The notes: generated by a model not told the origin, from the letters alone. DNA of 64,000 nucleotides from Mytilus californianus (GCF_021869535.1 NW_026262734.1:72687839-72751838), one strand, 5' to 3'. Positions 32,238 to 44,419 are shown, counted from the stretch's first letter. Made by a program: numbers and translations.

Positions 32238-32919
32238 ATTTAGTTTGTTAATATTAATTTGATACATATATTTTGCTCCGAGCTTGGCAGCGAACGCATG
32301 TAATGGCGGTTGACATAGTCTACTTTGTTTCCTCTGTTAATTTGGAAGAAATCGCTATGCAAGCACCGGTGTATCCCAATGTGCATTGTATACCCGTTTA
32401 TCTATGTATATCTAGAATATATCTATGAGGTTTCCATACTATCAGCGATAATCACACATCTTTAAATATTTATATATCTATATACCTTTGATTATTGTAT
32501 AAAATTGAATATGTCAATTAAAAGCTGTGGCCATATATATCGCCCAACTTAACATGTATTCAGTTTTACTACGTCCATTTGAGATAATGAAATAAAACCG
32601 TAAAGTCCTACCCGTTATCATTTTCAATTAGTTTACTTACGTAAGTACTTGTTGCAACAACTAATAGTACTTAAAAATTATATTATCCAGTTAGGTTCTC
32701 TTCAATTTGTTAAATCATAATCCAATCAGACCGAAGATACGAGATGATTGACAGTAGTGCATGGGTAGTGATTGACAAACGCAAAATCGCGAAATCGTTC
32801 AATGAATTTGATTTGGCGACTTCGATTTGACGTTTATTCGTGTTTTCGCTTTCGCCAAATACAAAGGCGACATAAAAAAAAACGACATTGACAGCATCCG
32901 GCTTCAATAGAAAGTAGAA

Positions 32920-33248
32920 GATTTTTCTAAATTATTTGCTGAAGTATATTGTCCAGTATCTATTAGTCTGTATGAAACACCTGTAGATGAATGTTATTAT
33001 TTGAATATATACAAGAAAGCACGGAAAGGTGGTAAGTGAAAAATTGACATACTTTCAACAAAACATTAACCAAGGCAAAACAAAAGATATTTTGTACAGA
33101 ACCACGGGAAGATGTCAATGTTAACTTACATGTTGAGAAATTATGTGAAATTTTTATAGAAAATGAAAACACTGCATCTGACATTTACCGTAGTAAAAAC
33201 GGGAAACAACGTCTGAAATCGTTTATAAACAAGTGTTGGCTTTCTTAA
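32920..33248 (+). other. Exon-like open segments (copy A)
   Basis: Two open stretches could be joined: DFSKLFAEVYCPVSISLYE… (32920-33031) ends at a strong donor gtaagt (33032), and after an acceptor tttgtacag (ends 33099) the frame continues EPREDVNVNLH, EKLCEIFIENENTASDIY and FINKCW to taa at 33246-33248. The putative intron is 68 bp. I do not recognise the family. Copy B keeps only the second segment. Between the copies the ~150 bp differs at four positions, three of them changing an amino acid, so there is no sign of purifying selection; this may be a dead gene piece carried by the duplication. Confidence 0.35.
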
Positions 33249-34359
33249 AAGCTTTGGAGTGCATCGCAGTGTCATACTTTTAAGTAAGATGGGGTTTAGG
33301 TGGTTGTTTAAGTATGGGGAAAGATGTTATTTATTTCCTTTGTGCATAAACTCATAAGTGTGGTCCGTCTCCCGTCTGAGATGTATTATTGTATACTGTA
33401 GTTTGTCCATGAACACTTTCTACATAAACTTAAATTTGCTTCAAAAAATTCCCACAAAGTTTTAACGAAACATTAAGATTGATAGAAGAAAGCTTCCTTT
33501 CAATTTTAGAATTCTCCAGAAATACGGTTTGATTTTGAAAATTTTTGATTTGTCATCCACAATTTTGAGACTTTGACGGTCAGATTAATAAACTGAGGTA
33601 ATATTCTACATGCCATGCACTAGATCTAGTATGCTTTGATACATTTACTACAACATTTATACTGTTCTTGGAATTGTTGAATCTATCCTTCCTGTGAATT
33701 TAAAAAAAATGTGGTTTGTTATTCAGAGTTATGGGACTTCAAACAGTCATTTTTGACGCAATATTTATTTGCATACAGATATCCTCATTAAAGTTTCCCT
33801 ACACAGCCATTTTTTTCTAACTAGTTATAAGATGCCTTGTAATTAAATATTCTAGATTATTCTCACAACAATTGTAGTGCACAATTCCGGGATGTTATAT
33901 GCTCATTGCGCAGCTGTTTGTTTTTATACATATCATTTTGGTTTTATTAAATGGAAAACATGTATTCTGACATCTTTCTTGAAAATTATTGGCAGTAATA
34001 TGCATTTTTACTGTTGGTGCATATGAATATATAACATGATCAGATGAGCACTCAAAAAAGTATTCATCTTTACCCCTCCTCTTATTTATCAATATGACAT
34101 CATATGCATGTTATATAGTAAAGTAAACGACTAAAGGCAAAATTATTCATTGATCGGATATCGGATCGGATCTTGAATACCCATACTGTAATTTTTTACG
34201 CATTTTTTTTTATCTTTTCCTGTGCGGGAAATGTTCCCAATTCTATAACATAACATAAGGCAACCAATGAGAATCGATATTTGTTACGTAACAATTTCTA
34301 GATGGCGTTTATATCGTATGAAACTAATACATGTAGCTCCGCACCGTAAAGCGAGGCAA

Positions 34360-35720
34360 TAAACCCTGGTTAAACGGAGAATGTAAAGCTGAGAGAAAAA
34401 AATTATCGTAAATTTAGACGAAAATTAAAAATATGTCGAACAGCAGCCTATAATACAACAAATTTGGCCAATTCAGAGAACAGATATAAGAAAATTGTCG
34501 ACAGAAATAATAGATTATACCAGAAAAAAACCACAGAAAGAATTGGGAGCAAAGAATTCCAGAGACCTATGGAAGATACTTAACCAGGGAAAGTGTGAAA
34601 AGCAACTAATAGAGAAATTGTTACGATTTTTACGCAGCCTCAACGGATAATAATTGAATCAATTATCCATCTCTCACTGCAGATAAGGTCAATCAACTGA
34701 ATAGTGAATGTGTTTAAAGAAAAAGAAGACAGTTCTAACTGTATCAACAAAAATAAAAATTAAAAGACCGATGGCGAATATGTTGTAAATTGAAAACGTA
34801 AAAGCAACTTTAAACCAGCTTATCGAGATGTATGAAAAAATGTTCAATTCGATATTTGATACCGGATTTATACCCGACAGTTGACTAGTTGGTAAGATTA
34901 TACCAATATTTAAATATAAAGGGAAGAGACATAATCCTAAAACATTTTGGCCGATAATCGTTGTAAGCTGTTTGGGTAAAATGTTTTAACCTAGAGTTTG
35001 AGCGAATATTCTGAAGATTTTACATGAAACACAATGTGGCTATAGACAAGGTTATAACTCTATGGATACTTTATCTATATTGCATCCTCTGTTTGAACTT
35101 CCACAGAGAAGGTAGAAAAACTTTAACTGTGCATTTATTGACTCTGAAAGGCTTTTGATCAAATTTGGAGGGATGGGCTTCTGCATAAGTTACTGTTAAA
35201 CAATATAAATGGGAAAATGTTAAATGTGATACAAAATATGTATAAAATCAAATATTATTTTTAACAACATCAAGTCTGATAATTTTCCGTGTAATAATGG
35301 GGTCAATCAAGGGGAAAACATGTTCCTTTTTACATCAGAGGACCGTGAGGGCCTCGGGTGTATTGCCATCGCCTAAATTTCCGCCTAATTTGCATATATT
35401 TTTGTTTGCAGTATTATAAAATGATTTAAAATGTTGTTTAGAAACAAATAACTGCATAGGCCACTTCACAGTCACAGAAGAAATAGAACTTAAACTAAAT
35501 ATCTTTTTATTGTTATATGCGGATGATGCTAATTTGATGTCCGAAACAACACAAGATCTTTAAGACAGTTAAATAGTTTTGATAAATACTGTAAAATTGG
35601 AAATTGAAAGTTAATGTATCCAAAACAAAAATATGTTTTTCCGTGTGAAAGATTTTCGGATAATTTCCACTTTATTTTAGATAAACAAGAGGAAAAAATC
35701 TTAAAAGAGTTTACAATTTG
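34360..35720 (+). pseudogene. Dead LINE RT in copy A
   Basis: Readable in changing frames: NKPWLNGECKAERKNYRKF (EN-RT linker), IFDTGFIPDS then a stop and LVGKIIPIFKYKGKRHNP, SCLGKMF then stops, ILHETQCGYRQGYNSMDTL, CAFIDSERLLIKF (motif A region), NNIKSDNFPCNNGVNQG (motif B) and LLLYADDANLMSE (motif C, YADD kept), followed by VSKTK/CFPCERFSDNFHFI. The order is that of a non-LTR RT; I cannot assign the clade. Stops after PDS and after GKMF are shared with copy B, so it was dead before the duplication. A ~75-bp insert (35331-35405; gaccgtgagggcctcggg) interrupts it only in copy A. Confidence 0.8.
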
Positions 35721-36712
35721 GGTATGTTTTTGACAAAAACATGAAATTATAAAAAGACAATCAAATCACAGGTTGAACAAGGGCACGGGTGATTGTGAAA
35801 GAATAACTTACAGTGATCAAGTATTGCGATTGGATCGTGAAGATCTGGTATCGGATCGTGAATGCAATTAAGTGTAATTCTATTTCAAAATCTGTGAAAA
35901 ATCTGCTGTATTTTTAAAAGATGAAACAAATCAGAAAAAAAAACTTTGTTTGTCAAAATGATTCAACTTCCTCAATAATTCTGTGCTCAAAGTAAAAGAA
36001 AAATTGCAGTACTTTTGAAGAAAACACAAAAGGCGACATACAATCCTATTAGGATTATTACGAAAAAAATCACGTTTTGTATCTACTATGGTCACATTCC
36101 AATATATCATGATATATTTGAAACTTAATCGTTAGTGTGTCAGATAGTCCAGTAAAATAAAATTATGTTATTACTTGAAAAAAGTTCATATTTTATTTGA
36201 AAAAAATATAATTTTGTTGATTTTTAATCAAAATTGATCGTGAAAGATCATTCAACGCATTATTTTGATCGTGAAAGACGAGGCGTGACCAGATTTAATT
36301 ATCAGAAAACAATATTTCTTTTACCAATTGATACGCTTGTACTATGATTGGTTGAAGCGTATAATTACTTACTAAGAACGTACATTAATGCTTTCATTTT
36401 TGAGGAAATAAATATATACGTTTAAAGGCCCATATTTAGAACTGTTTTCATTTAAGAGGCAATGCTACAGGTAACTAGGCATCCAAGACAATAAGACCTT
36501 CAGGAGCGCAAATTGTCAAAAAAGGAAAGATCTTTGTATATAAATGCATCCACGATGATTGAAGCGAGGGGGAGTGTTGTGGTCTTCCATTGAAAATATC
36601 TTAATGTGTACGTTTTTGTTTTCGTAAGATTTAGATCAAAGAAGCCATATCATCCAATTTTACATACAGGTGTATTGAAGATGTTCTTTCCATTTACAAT
36701 ACAAACTTTTCT

Positions 36713-37100
36713 GAATAGTCCCGTTAATAGTCATGAACAAGAGATTACAGACACAACATATACAGCTTCCTCAGCCTCAATTTTATACATACACCCCGAA
36801 TTTGAATTCGGCGGTCATCTCAATACCAAGGTCTATGACAAACGAGATGCTTTCAATTTTGAAATTATAAATCTTCTTCAACTTAGCAGCAATTTATCAA
36901 CTTCATCTGCGGATGGAGTATACATTTCTCAACTCATACGATTTTCGGGAGCTTCCAGTTGAGTTTGTTAAACGTCATCAGTGTTTGAGCAAAAAAAAAA
37001 TGACGCAGGATTTTGTGAAAGATCGTGTCGTCCTTTTCTTTAAAAGATCATTGGAAAGTACCAATACCTAATACTAATAGATAAATATTCAGTGTCTACT
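36713..37100 (+). pseudogene. Old Penelope-type RT fragment in copy A
   Basis: The frame 36606-36962 contains EITDTTYTASSASILYIHPE, GGHLNTKVYDKRDAFNFEII and ADGVYISQLIRFSG; out of frame it goes on with KRHQCLSKK-like and TQDFVKDRVVLFF residues. These match the region after motif C in Penelope-like RTs (CPFLDLDI … TKIYDKRDDFSFPIV … YGVYISQLVRYAR in the younger copies here) but belong to a clearly different lineage. Motif C itself is absent. The same fragment is in copy B (47740-48140). Confidence 0.75.
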
Positions 37101-37467
37101 TAACAAATAATTAAAGGATGGTCTATATACTCTAGGTGCTAACTCTGTGTAGCATTTTATCTACATAACAGTTTTACCTTTATTTGTCTTTACTATTATA
37201 TTCGATTTGATCGTATGACTATTGATGTGGTTCAGTATATGTGCATCAAGCTTTCAGGTTTTTGGATTTTGGCGTTCCTTATGCGGATAGGTCTAGAGAT
37301 GCGATCCGAACACATGAGATTTTATAGTGTTGTTTTCATTTTGTATACCCTTGCATTTATATTTTACTTATTCTGTATTTTATCGGGAAAGTGTATTATG
37401 TACGGATCCCCTTAAATGCCATGTAAATATAGATATTTTTGTTTTCCGGAGATTCAATCTGGTGTGC

Positions 37468-37765
37468 ACTAGTTAAAAAAACTTTGAAACTCGTGCGCAT
37501 GACTTTGAAACTCGTGCGCATGACTTTGAAACTCGTATGCACGAATTTAAATCTCGTGCGCACGACTTTTCAACTCATGCGCACAACATTTAAAACTGGC
37601 GCGCACGACTTTCAAAAACTGGTGGGCATGACTTTCAAACTGGTGTGCAAGACTTTCTTAAATGGTGCGCACGACTTTAAGACTGCTGCGCACGAGTTTT
37701 AATGTCGTGCGAAACATTTTGAAAGTCGTGCGCGCCAGTCTGAAAGTCGTGCGCACCATTTAAGA
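37468..37765. repeat. 21-bp tandem array with inverted end (copy A)
   Basis: Units like gactttgaaactcgtgcgcat recur with ctcg/ctgg at 37490, 37511, 37532, 37553, 37574, 37596, 37619, 37640, 37662 and 37683 (spacing 21-23 bp). From about 37700 to 37765 the motif appears inverted (gaaagtcgtgcgcacc), so the right end can fold onto the array. Copy B keeps a shorter array (48505-48640) without the inverted part. The peptide LKLVRMTLKLVRMT is a by-product. Confidence 0.88.
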
Positions 37766-39689
37766 AAGTCATTGTACCACAAGTTAGTGAAAATAAGTTA
37801 GTTAGTCCATAGAATAATTCCCTTGAGGGGCAACAATCACATTTTTAAATGGTTTGCGTCAGCAGATAGTGGGATGAGAAAAAAATTTTATTTTTAACTT
37901 TTTAAATTTGACTTTGCCCTTTTTGTGGCAACGCATAAACGGGTTGACTCTTTATGCTAAACATTTTACCACGAGCGATAGTGACGGTTAAAATATCGGC
38001 ACGAAGGACCAACCCGTGGTAAAATCAATATAAATTCTACCCAAATGAATAACTTCTATTCTAATAGGACAAAGGCAGCAATTCTTTTGAATGGAAGCGC
38101 GGTAGGTGATAGCAAGTATCTGCTGTTCCCATAATTAAACACACTATTAATATTGACGTAAAAGAATGCCGATTAAGTGACATGCTTTAGAGAGGATGGA
38201 AGGAAGTAAAAATGATTATGAAAAGGTGATTCTTGTTTGTGTTTCTGTCAAAAGAAGGCATTGGTCTTTGTTACAAAATTACAATGTAAAATGTAGGAGG
38301 TTGGATGTGTGTCGTGCAACAAGTATTCGTGTATGTAAACCACAAATAAATATTTTAGACCTATATCGATTTCGAGATAGAAACTTAAATACTAGTAAGC
38401 AAAAATGATCAGCAAGACAAGATCAACCAACAAGATAACATGACTGAAAGCGTCCGACGACTTCTTATTGGAGTAATTGCTCTTAAATGATTATTTTAAT
38501 CCTATTGAAAATAAGTCAACATGGCCGTTATCGTCCGACGACTCCTTATCTAATGACAATTTTCACATAGCAAAAATGATCATCAGCAAGAATTTAGTGT
38601 TTGCGTCTTTTATCTTGGAAACTATAATAGATAAATCTAGACACTTTAAATAGCAAAAACGATCAACAAGACAAGATCTAAAAATAAGTTAATTTTTTCC
38701 GAAATCATTGGTAGAGTCTTTATAAGAGCTATTTCCCTTAAAAGACGATTTTTACTCTTTTAGTGTTTTAGGCAAAACCTAAAGAAGACAAAGAGAAACT
38801 AAACACAGAAAAAGAAGATAAGCAGTACAAAATCAACAAAAAAGAAAAGAGATCTTTGTAATGAATTCTTTTCTAGTCCACAATGTTGGATAATGGCCAT
38901 TGTTGAAGATGCACATAGACCTAAGTGAGCGACACAAGCTTTGTAGAGCCTCTAGTTAGTCCATATTTGGGATTCAGAGTATGTACCAATTGATGAATGT
39001 TTCTGTTGATATTTGAGTTATATAGTGAATTGTTTGCAAGGCATAAAACGCACAGGTAGTAAGGTCGTCATATCGAGGAGTACAGTGATTTTGTCATAGT
39101 TTGGTTAAGTTGGACATGATTGTGTTAAGTGTTTTTTAATGACAGACAATGACACAATATAAACATTCGCATTTTTTGCTAAAGGAACCTCTGAACATAA
39201 TTCAAGCTGGTAAGTGTTTATGGCTAATATGTTAGTACATGAAAATTGTTATCATATAGTTATAATTTGACACAGAATAATGCTTGCGTATGTCAAAATT
39301 TAAAAGTTGTTGTTCGTTTCTTGTGCATAAAGAAAAGTTATTTCTTTACTGTCTGTTACATAACATATTTCGTTATGATATAAACGTGTCGTCAATTATT
39401 CCGAAAAAAGCTACATTTGCACACAGTTTAAGATTACCGAAAATTCGGAGTCATGGTTTGGTTCAGTAGTGTCATGGTTTAGTTCATGCTCGACATTGTT
39501 CAGTTATGCGATTCCTGTCATGTATGATAGAAGTGTAACGATCAAAATAAACAGACATTGTGTAAAACTATCAAAATACTGTTAAAATATTTTGGCTGAT
39601 CCTTTTTTTATCCTATTTTGAGACAATTTAACAAAACAGCAACATAAAGAAATGACGACAAATTATTTTTATATTTTAAATGTTTGCGG

Positions 39690-39895
39690 GTTCCAAACCA
39701 TTCCCTTGCCTTAACCTGGGCAGTAGTGTAACAGCACAACAAACTATGAAAAATAGTTGAAAAGGATTTGACTCATCAGATCGATACATAGCAAAATAAT
39801 CAAGTCACAAAAACACCAAAGACACAAGGAACCGATCTACGAGTATTTTCCAAGCCAATAACAACTAATAAAAAAATCATGAATCCAAGACAAAA
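39690..39895 (+). repeat. Tail of the 'gatgtggtatg' family inside the 2.9-kb element
   Basis: ttgcgggttccaaaccattc, ccttaacctgggcagtagtg, aacagcacaacaaactatga and gaaaaggatttgactcatca match the 3' half of the mussel repeat (compare 59740-59850 and 26270-26395). Confidence 0.6.
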
Positions 39896-40959
39896 AAGTT
39901 TGTTTTTTTTTAATTTCAGAATGGAATTCTGCTCCCAATATTCACCTTATTCTCTGTGATTTCTCGTCTAGTCGGGTCAAGAATAAAGCCGTACACAGTG
40001 CTCCTTGTACTAAACACAAAAACACGTGCATCTTGGAATTTTTCAATTATTTTTTTCGATCACATATAATAATGTACATGTTCTTATACCAAATACCGAC
40101 AGAGCCTTTTCTGATATTATCAGAACTTTATTGCATAAAAGAAAAATGCTTTAACAGGTTAAGTGATACTACACAATACACTTATACATAATGACAAAAA
40201 CATAATCATTTTTATACATTCAAAAAAATTATGGACCTATTTCTAATTCAAAATTGTGATCTTTCATATATTTAAATTCGACACTTTGAAAGTAATTTCC
40301 ATATTAATTTCACTTATAGGTTATTAAAGAAATAAGTTTAAACTGTTGTCCATGTTAACATTTTGTTCCGTGGAGGATTGAAGACTGTATGGTGCCCTCT
40401 CGATATCGTGTGGTAAATTTTGTAGTTGGGTTACTGTATCATGGGCGTATAGCACCCCCTCCCCCCAAACCCCAATCTCCTTGTATTCATTATAGGCATA
40501 ATCTTGTTCAAATTAAAACAATAGATGTATAGTTTGCTAGAAAAAAATGTAAAACAAAGATTATTTTTTTACTAGCTGGTACGTTTTGCAACTCTAAGTA
40601 GACGTCTTTAATCATTTGACTAGTGACGCCTCTTACGATAATTATCCCCGGCAGAGACCATCATCGACATATGGAGAAAAAAATCTAGGTGAAACAGAAG
40701 CAATGCTTTCTGTTTTTGTAATTTATGATATCGAATGCCAGTTAAAAAGAACAGTGGCTATATAAATTATATCGTAGGAACACACCAAAAGTAATAAAAG
40801 AATAGAGTTCAAATGTCCCTTGCTTTGCACATATTTTATCTATCCAAGGTACAAGGTCAATAACTACAAAAAAGCACTTTTTTGTCCTTAAAACAATGAT
40901 TAATATCTTTAGAGAAACGAAGGCTTCAGAGCAAATGCAAATGTGATTTCTATTATAGT

Positions 40960-41460
40960 TTATATTTCCAAGAGGCATTACTCATTAACAATATTTGATC
41001 AGAATTTCTTTTCGAAAGTGTCAAAGACATTGCTGATATAAACCTACGATGAAGATAAAAAAAGAATTGTACAAATGAGAGCGCCAACAATGCAATTTTC
41101 AATAAAATTAATGTTTCCAAGGAATATACATTTGTAACTCTTTTAAAAATAATTGATCGGCACTGATTTTCGAACTCGTCCAAGACATTGCTAATATAAA
41201 CCTATGATATAATTTTCATAAAATTCCGTCAAGAATTGTACACATGAGAGCGCTAACGATGCAATTTTTTATAAAATTGATGTTTCCAAGGGGCATAACT
41301 CTGTTAAAAATAATTGATCGGCACTGATTTTCGAACTCGTCCAAGACAATGCTGATATAAACCTATGATATAAGTTTTATAAAAATCTGGCAAGAATTGT
41401 ACACGTGAGACCGGACGGACGAACGCACAGACGGACGGATGGACGGAAACCTGGTATTTC
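40960..41460 (+). repeat. ~150-170 bp tandem mollusc repeat ending in (ggac/ggacg)n
   Basis: Three diverged copies share tttccaaggggcataactc, ttgatcggcactgattttcg, aactcgtccaagaca, gctgatataaacctatgat and caagaattgtacac; they begin near 40960, 41108 and 41275. The last runs into ggacggacgaacgcacagac and ctccgcaacgcgttacgcgg. I recognise this arrangement as a widespread mollusc repeat. The frames here (40742-41647) are not genes. Confidence 0.7.
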
Positions 41461-42401
41461 CATGTCCTCCGCAACGCGTTACGCGGGAACAAACATATAT
41501 AAATGTACGGTTTGCCGTTTACGCCCACCAAATTTGGTCAAAAAGCCTTTTTTCCTCCTTAGTCAATTGGTTAATTGTGTAACTTCGTTTTTTTCACAAG
41601 CGGCTTCAAACAAACTATCAATATTAGGTGAAACAAATATGTATTAATTTTGATCCAAACCATGAAAATTTTCATCAAAACCATGACGAATTTCTAGACT
41701 CTTAACTGAACCATGTCAATCGCTTAACCAAACCATACCAATTTCGATATTTTGGACATCCTGCGTTAATTTTTTAAAAACAACAATTTCAATTTAGATT
41801 GTTTGACTTACAATATAGATTCAAACATGTAATTTGCTTTTCATTTGGTCATTTAAAAGAACTGAGGCAATCGTTCTGGGAAGTAACCTAACTAATCCAT
41901 GACCAACTTAACCAAACTATGACAAAATCACTGAACTAAACGCTCCTCGATATGACGACCTTACTACCCGTGAAACGTGTAAACTTTACTTTCGCGTTGC
42001 CTTTATCTGCTAAATGTTCTGCAATTAGTGGATTGAAATGTTTATTTAGTTTGTTAATATTAAGGTGATACATATATTTTGCTCCGAGCTTGGCAGCGAA
42101 CGCATGCAATGACGGTTGACATAGTTTACTTTGTTTCCTCTGTTAATTTGGAAGAACTCGCTTTGCAAACACCGGTGTATGCCACTGTGCATTGTATACC
42201 CATTTATCTATATATATATCTAGAATGTGTCTATGAGGTCTCATACTATCAGCGATAATCACACATCTTTACATATTTATATATCTATATACCTTTGATT
42301 ATTGTTTAAAATTGAATATGTCAATTAAAAGCTGTGGCCATATATATCGCCAAACCTAACATGTATATATTTTTACTAAGTCCATATGAGATAATGAAAT
42401 A

Positions 42402-42973
42402 TAAACTGTTGACACAGAGATATGTCTCGCCTATGGGCATAAAATTCAGAAAAAGACAATCTGATGGACAGCAACATTGCTTATTAATTCAGTCACTGGA
42501 CCATGATCTAATGGGCAGAGCCTGAAAATGGTCGACAGCAGAAAAACTTAATAAACATTAAAAATTAATAATTAATTCAAAGTCACTGGGCCATGTCCTA
42601 GGGGGCAGGGCCTCAAAATAGTCATCAAACTGATATGAACTGATAGTAATGCAACTTCATACAAAATATCAATGATCTTTCACAAGTAGATCCTTCCAAA
42701 CTAACTTAAGCAGAAAACTTAACATTGAAAATTGCTAATTAATTCAAAGTTACTGGACCATGTCCTAGGGGGCAGGGCCTCAAAATAGTTATCAAACTGA
42801 TATGTACTGATAGTAATGCAACTTCATACACAATATCATTGATCTATCACAAGTAGTTCCTATCAAACTAACTTAAGCAGAAAACTTAACAATTGTTGAC
42901 GCCCGTCGCCGTGGCCGTCGCCGGATAAGCAATCCCTATGTCTCGCTTTTCGCGACTTTCGTCGCAGACGAGA
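42402..42973. mobile_element. Insertion private to copy B with ~168-bp tandem units
   Basis: Copy A reads straight from gagataatgaaat into aaaaccgtaaag (32580-32605); copy B has about 570 bp between. The insert opens near gatatgtctcgccta and closes near ctatgtctcgcttttcgc…gacgagac. Inside, ttactggaccatgtcctagg units recur at about 42577 and 42745 (168 bp apart) with a diverged first unit near 42489. A relative is at 58374-58915. Confidence 0.75.
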
Positions 42974-43261
42974 CAAAAACCGTAAAGTTCTACCCGTTAT
43001 CATTTCCAATTAGTTTACTTACGTAAGTACTTGTTGCAACAATTAATAGTACTTAAAAATTATATTATCCAGTTAGGTTCTCTTCAAGTTGTTAAATATT
43101 ATCCAATCAGATCGAAGATATGAGATGATTGACAGTAGTGCATTGGCAATGATTGACAAACGCAAAATCGCGAAATCGTTCAATGAATTTGATATGGCGT
43201 TTTCGATTTGACGTTTTCGCTTTTTCGTGTTTTCGCTTTCGTAAAATACAAAGGCGTTTTT

Positions 43262-43416
43262 GTACAGAACCACGGGAAGATGTCAATGTTAACTTACATG
43301 CTGAGAAATTATGTGAAATTTTTATAGAAAATGAAAACACTGCATCTGACATTTACCGTAGTGAAAACGGGAAACAACGCCTGAAATCGTTTATAAACAA
43401 GTGTTGGTTTTCTTAA
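43262..43416 (+). other. Exon-like open segment (copy B)
   Basis: The counterpart of 33100-33248: EPREDVNVNLHAEKLCEIF, ENENTASDIYRSENGK, SFINKCWFS and taa at 43414-43416. The upstream exon-like piece of copy A is deleted here, replaced by a direct join of cgtaaaatacaaaggcg to tttttgtacag. No family recognised. Confidence 0.3.
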
Positions 43417-44419
43417 AAGCTTTGGAGGGCTTCGCAGTGTCATACTTTTAAGTAAGATGGGTTTAGGTGGTTGTTTAAGTATGGGGAAAGATGTTATTTA
43501 TTTCCTTTGTGCATAAACTCATAAGTGTGGTATCATAAGTCCGTCTCCCGTCTGAGATGTATTATTGTATACTGTAGTTTGTCTATGAACACTTTCTACA
43601 TAAACTTAAATTTGCTTCAACAAATTCCCACAAAGTTTTAACGAAACATTAAGATTGATAGAAGAAAGCTTCCTTTCAATTTTAGAATTCTCCAGAGATA
43701 CGGTTTGATTTTGAAAATTTTTGATTTGTCATCCACAGTTGTGAGACTTTGACGGTCAGATTAATAAACTGAGGTAATATTCTACATGCCATGCACTAGA
43801 TCTAGTATGCTTTGGTAAATTTACTACAGAATTTATACTGTTCTTGGTATTGTTGAATCTATTCTTCCTGTGAATTAAAAAAAATTGTGGTTTATATTCA
43901 GAGTTATGGGACTTTTAACAGGCATTTTTAACGCAACATTTATTTGCATATAGATATCCTCATTAATGATTCCCTACACATTGGTTTTATAAAATGTAAA
44001 AAACATGTATTCTGACATCATTCTTAAAGATTATTGGCAGTAATATGCATTTTCACTATTGGCGCATATGCGTATATAACATGATCAGATGAGCACTCAA
44101 AAAAGTATTCATCTTTACCCCTCCTCTTATTTATCAATATGACATCATATACATTTTATATAGTAAAGTAAACGACTAGGCAAGATTATTCATTGATCGG
44201 ATATCGGATCGGATCTTGAATACCCATATTGTAATTTTTACGCATTTAATATCTTTTCATGTGCGGGAAATGTTCCCAATTCTATATCTCATTCTAGCCA
44301 ATAGAATCCTTCCCATAACATAAGACAACCAATGAGAATCAATATGTGTTACGTAATAATTTCAAAATGGCGTGAATATCGTATGAAACTAATACTGGTA
44401 GCTCCGCACCGTAATGCGA

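Larger units (their letters stand above)
30101..37690. repeat. Segmental duplication, copy A
   Basis: Starts gcgtcagcagatagtgggat and matches copy B (from 37856) block by block: 30101-31418 with 37856-39050 plus 41973-42058; 32238-32860 with 42059-43250; 33090-35330 with 43255-45380; 35406-36712 with 45381-46705; 36713-37690 with 47717-48640. Copies A and B are adjacent and in the same orientation, with only ~165 bp between them. A has private insertions at 31419-32237 and about 35331-35405, and a 60-bp extra piece near 30801-30860. A small hairpin (ttttaccacg / cgtggtaaaa, about 30211-30272) is kept in both copies. Confidence 0.9.
39051..41972. mobile_element. 2.9-kb CAC-ended inverted-repeat element with 5-bp target duplication
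   Basis: Left end cacaggtagtaaggtcgtca; right end is the inverse of cacgggtagtaaggtcgtca. The inverted repeat runs about 30 bp (to atcgaggag) and, after an 11-bp gap on one side, continues with tcagtgattttgtcatag and tttggttaagttgg. Flanks are aaacg at 39046-39050 and 41973-41977; copy A has one aaacg at the matching empty site. Subterminal tcatggtttggtt/aaccaaaccatgac motifs are repeated near both ends (39440-39490; 41655-41760), as expected for transposase binding sites. Termini starting CAC with a 5-bp duplication are typical of Transib-type elements, but the heptamer is not the Transib consensus. No transposase frame is found, so it looks non-autonomous. Confidence 0.88.

Noticed and set aside
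30101-37690. Copy A and copy B as two independent insertions of one very large transposon
   Set aside because: The unit contains unrelated, already dead fragments (a LINE and an old Penelope-type RT) with shared lesions and no terminal structure or target duplication; a tandem duplication or collapsed haplotypes explain it better.
41304-41647. Frames with DGRTHRRTDGR and SVCAFVRPVSR
   Set aside because: They come from the ggacggacg microsatellite and its flanking mollusc repeat.
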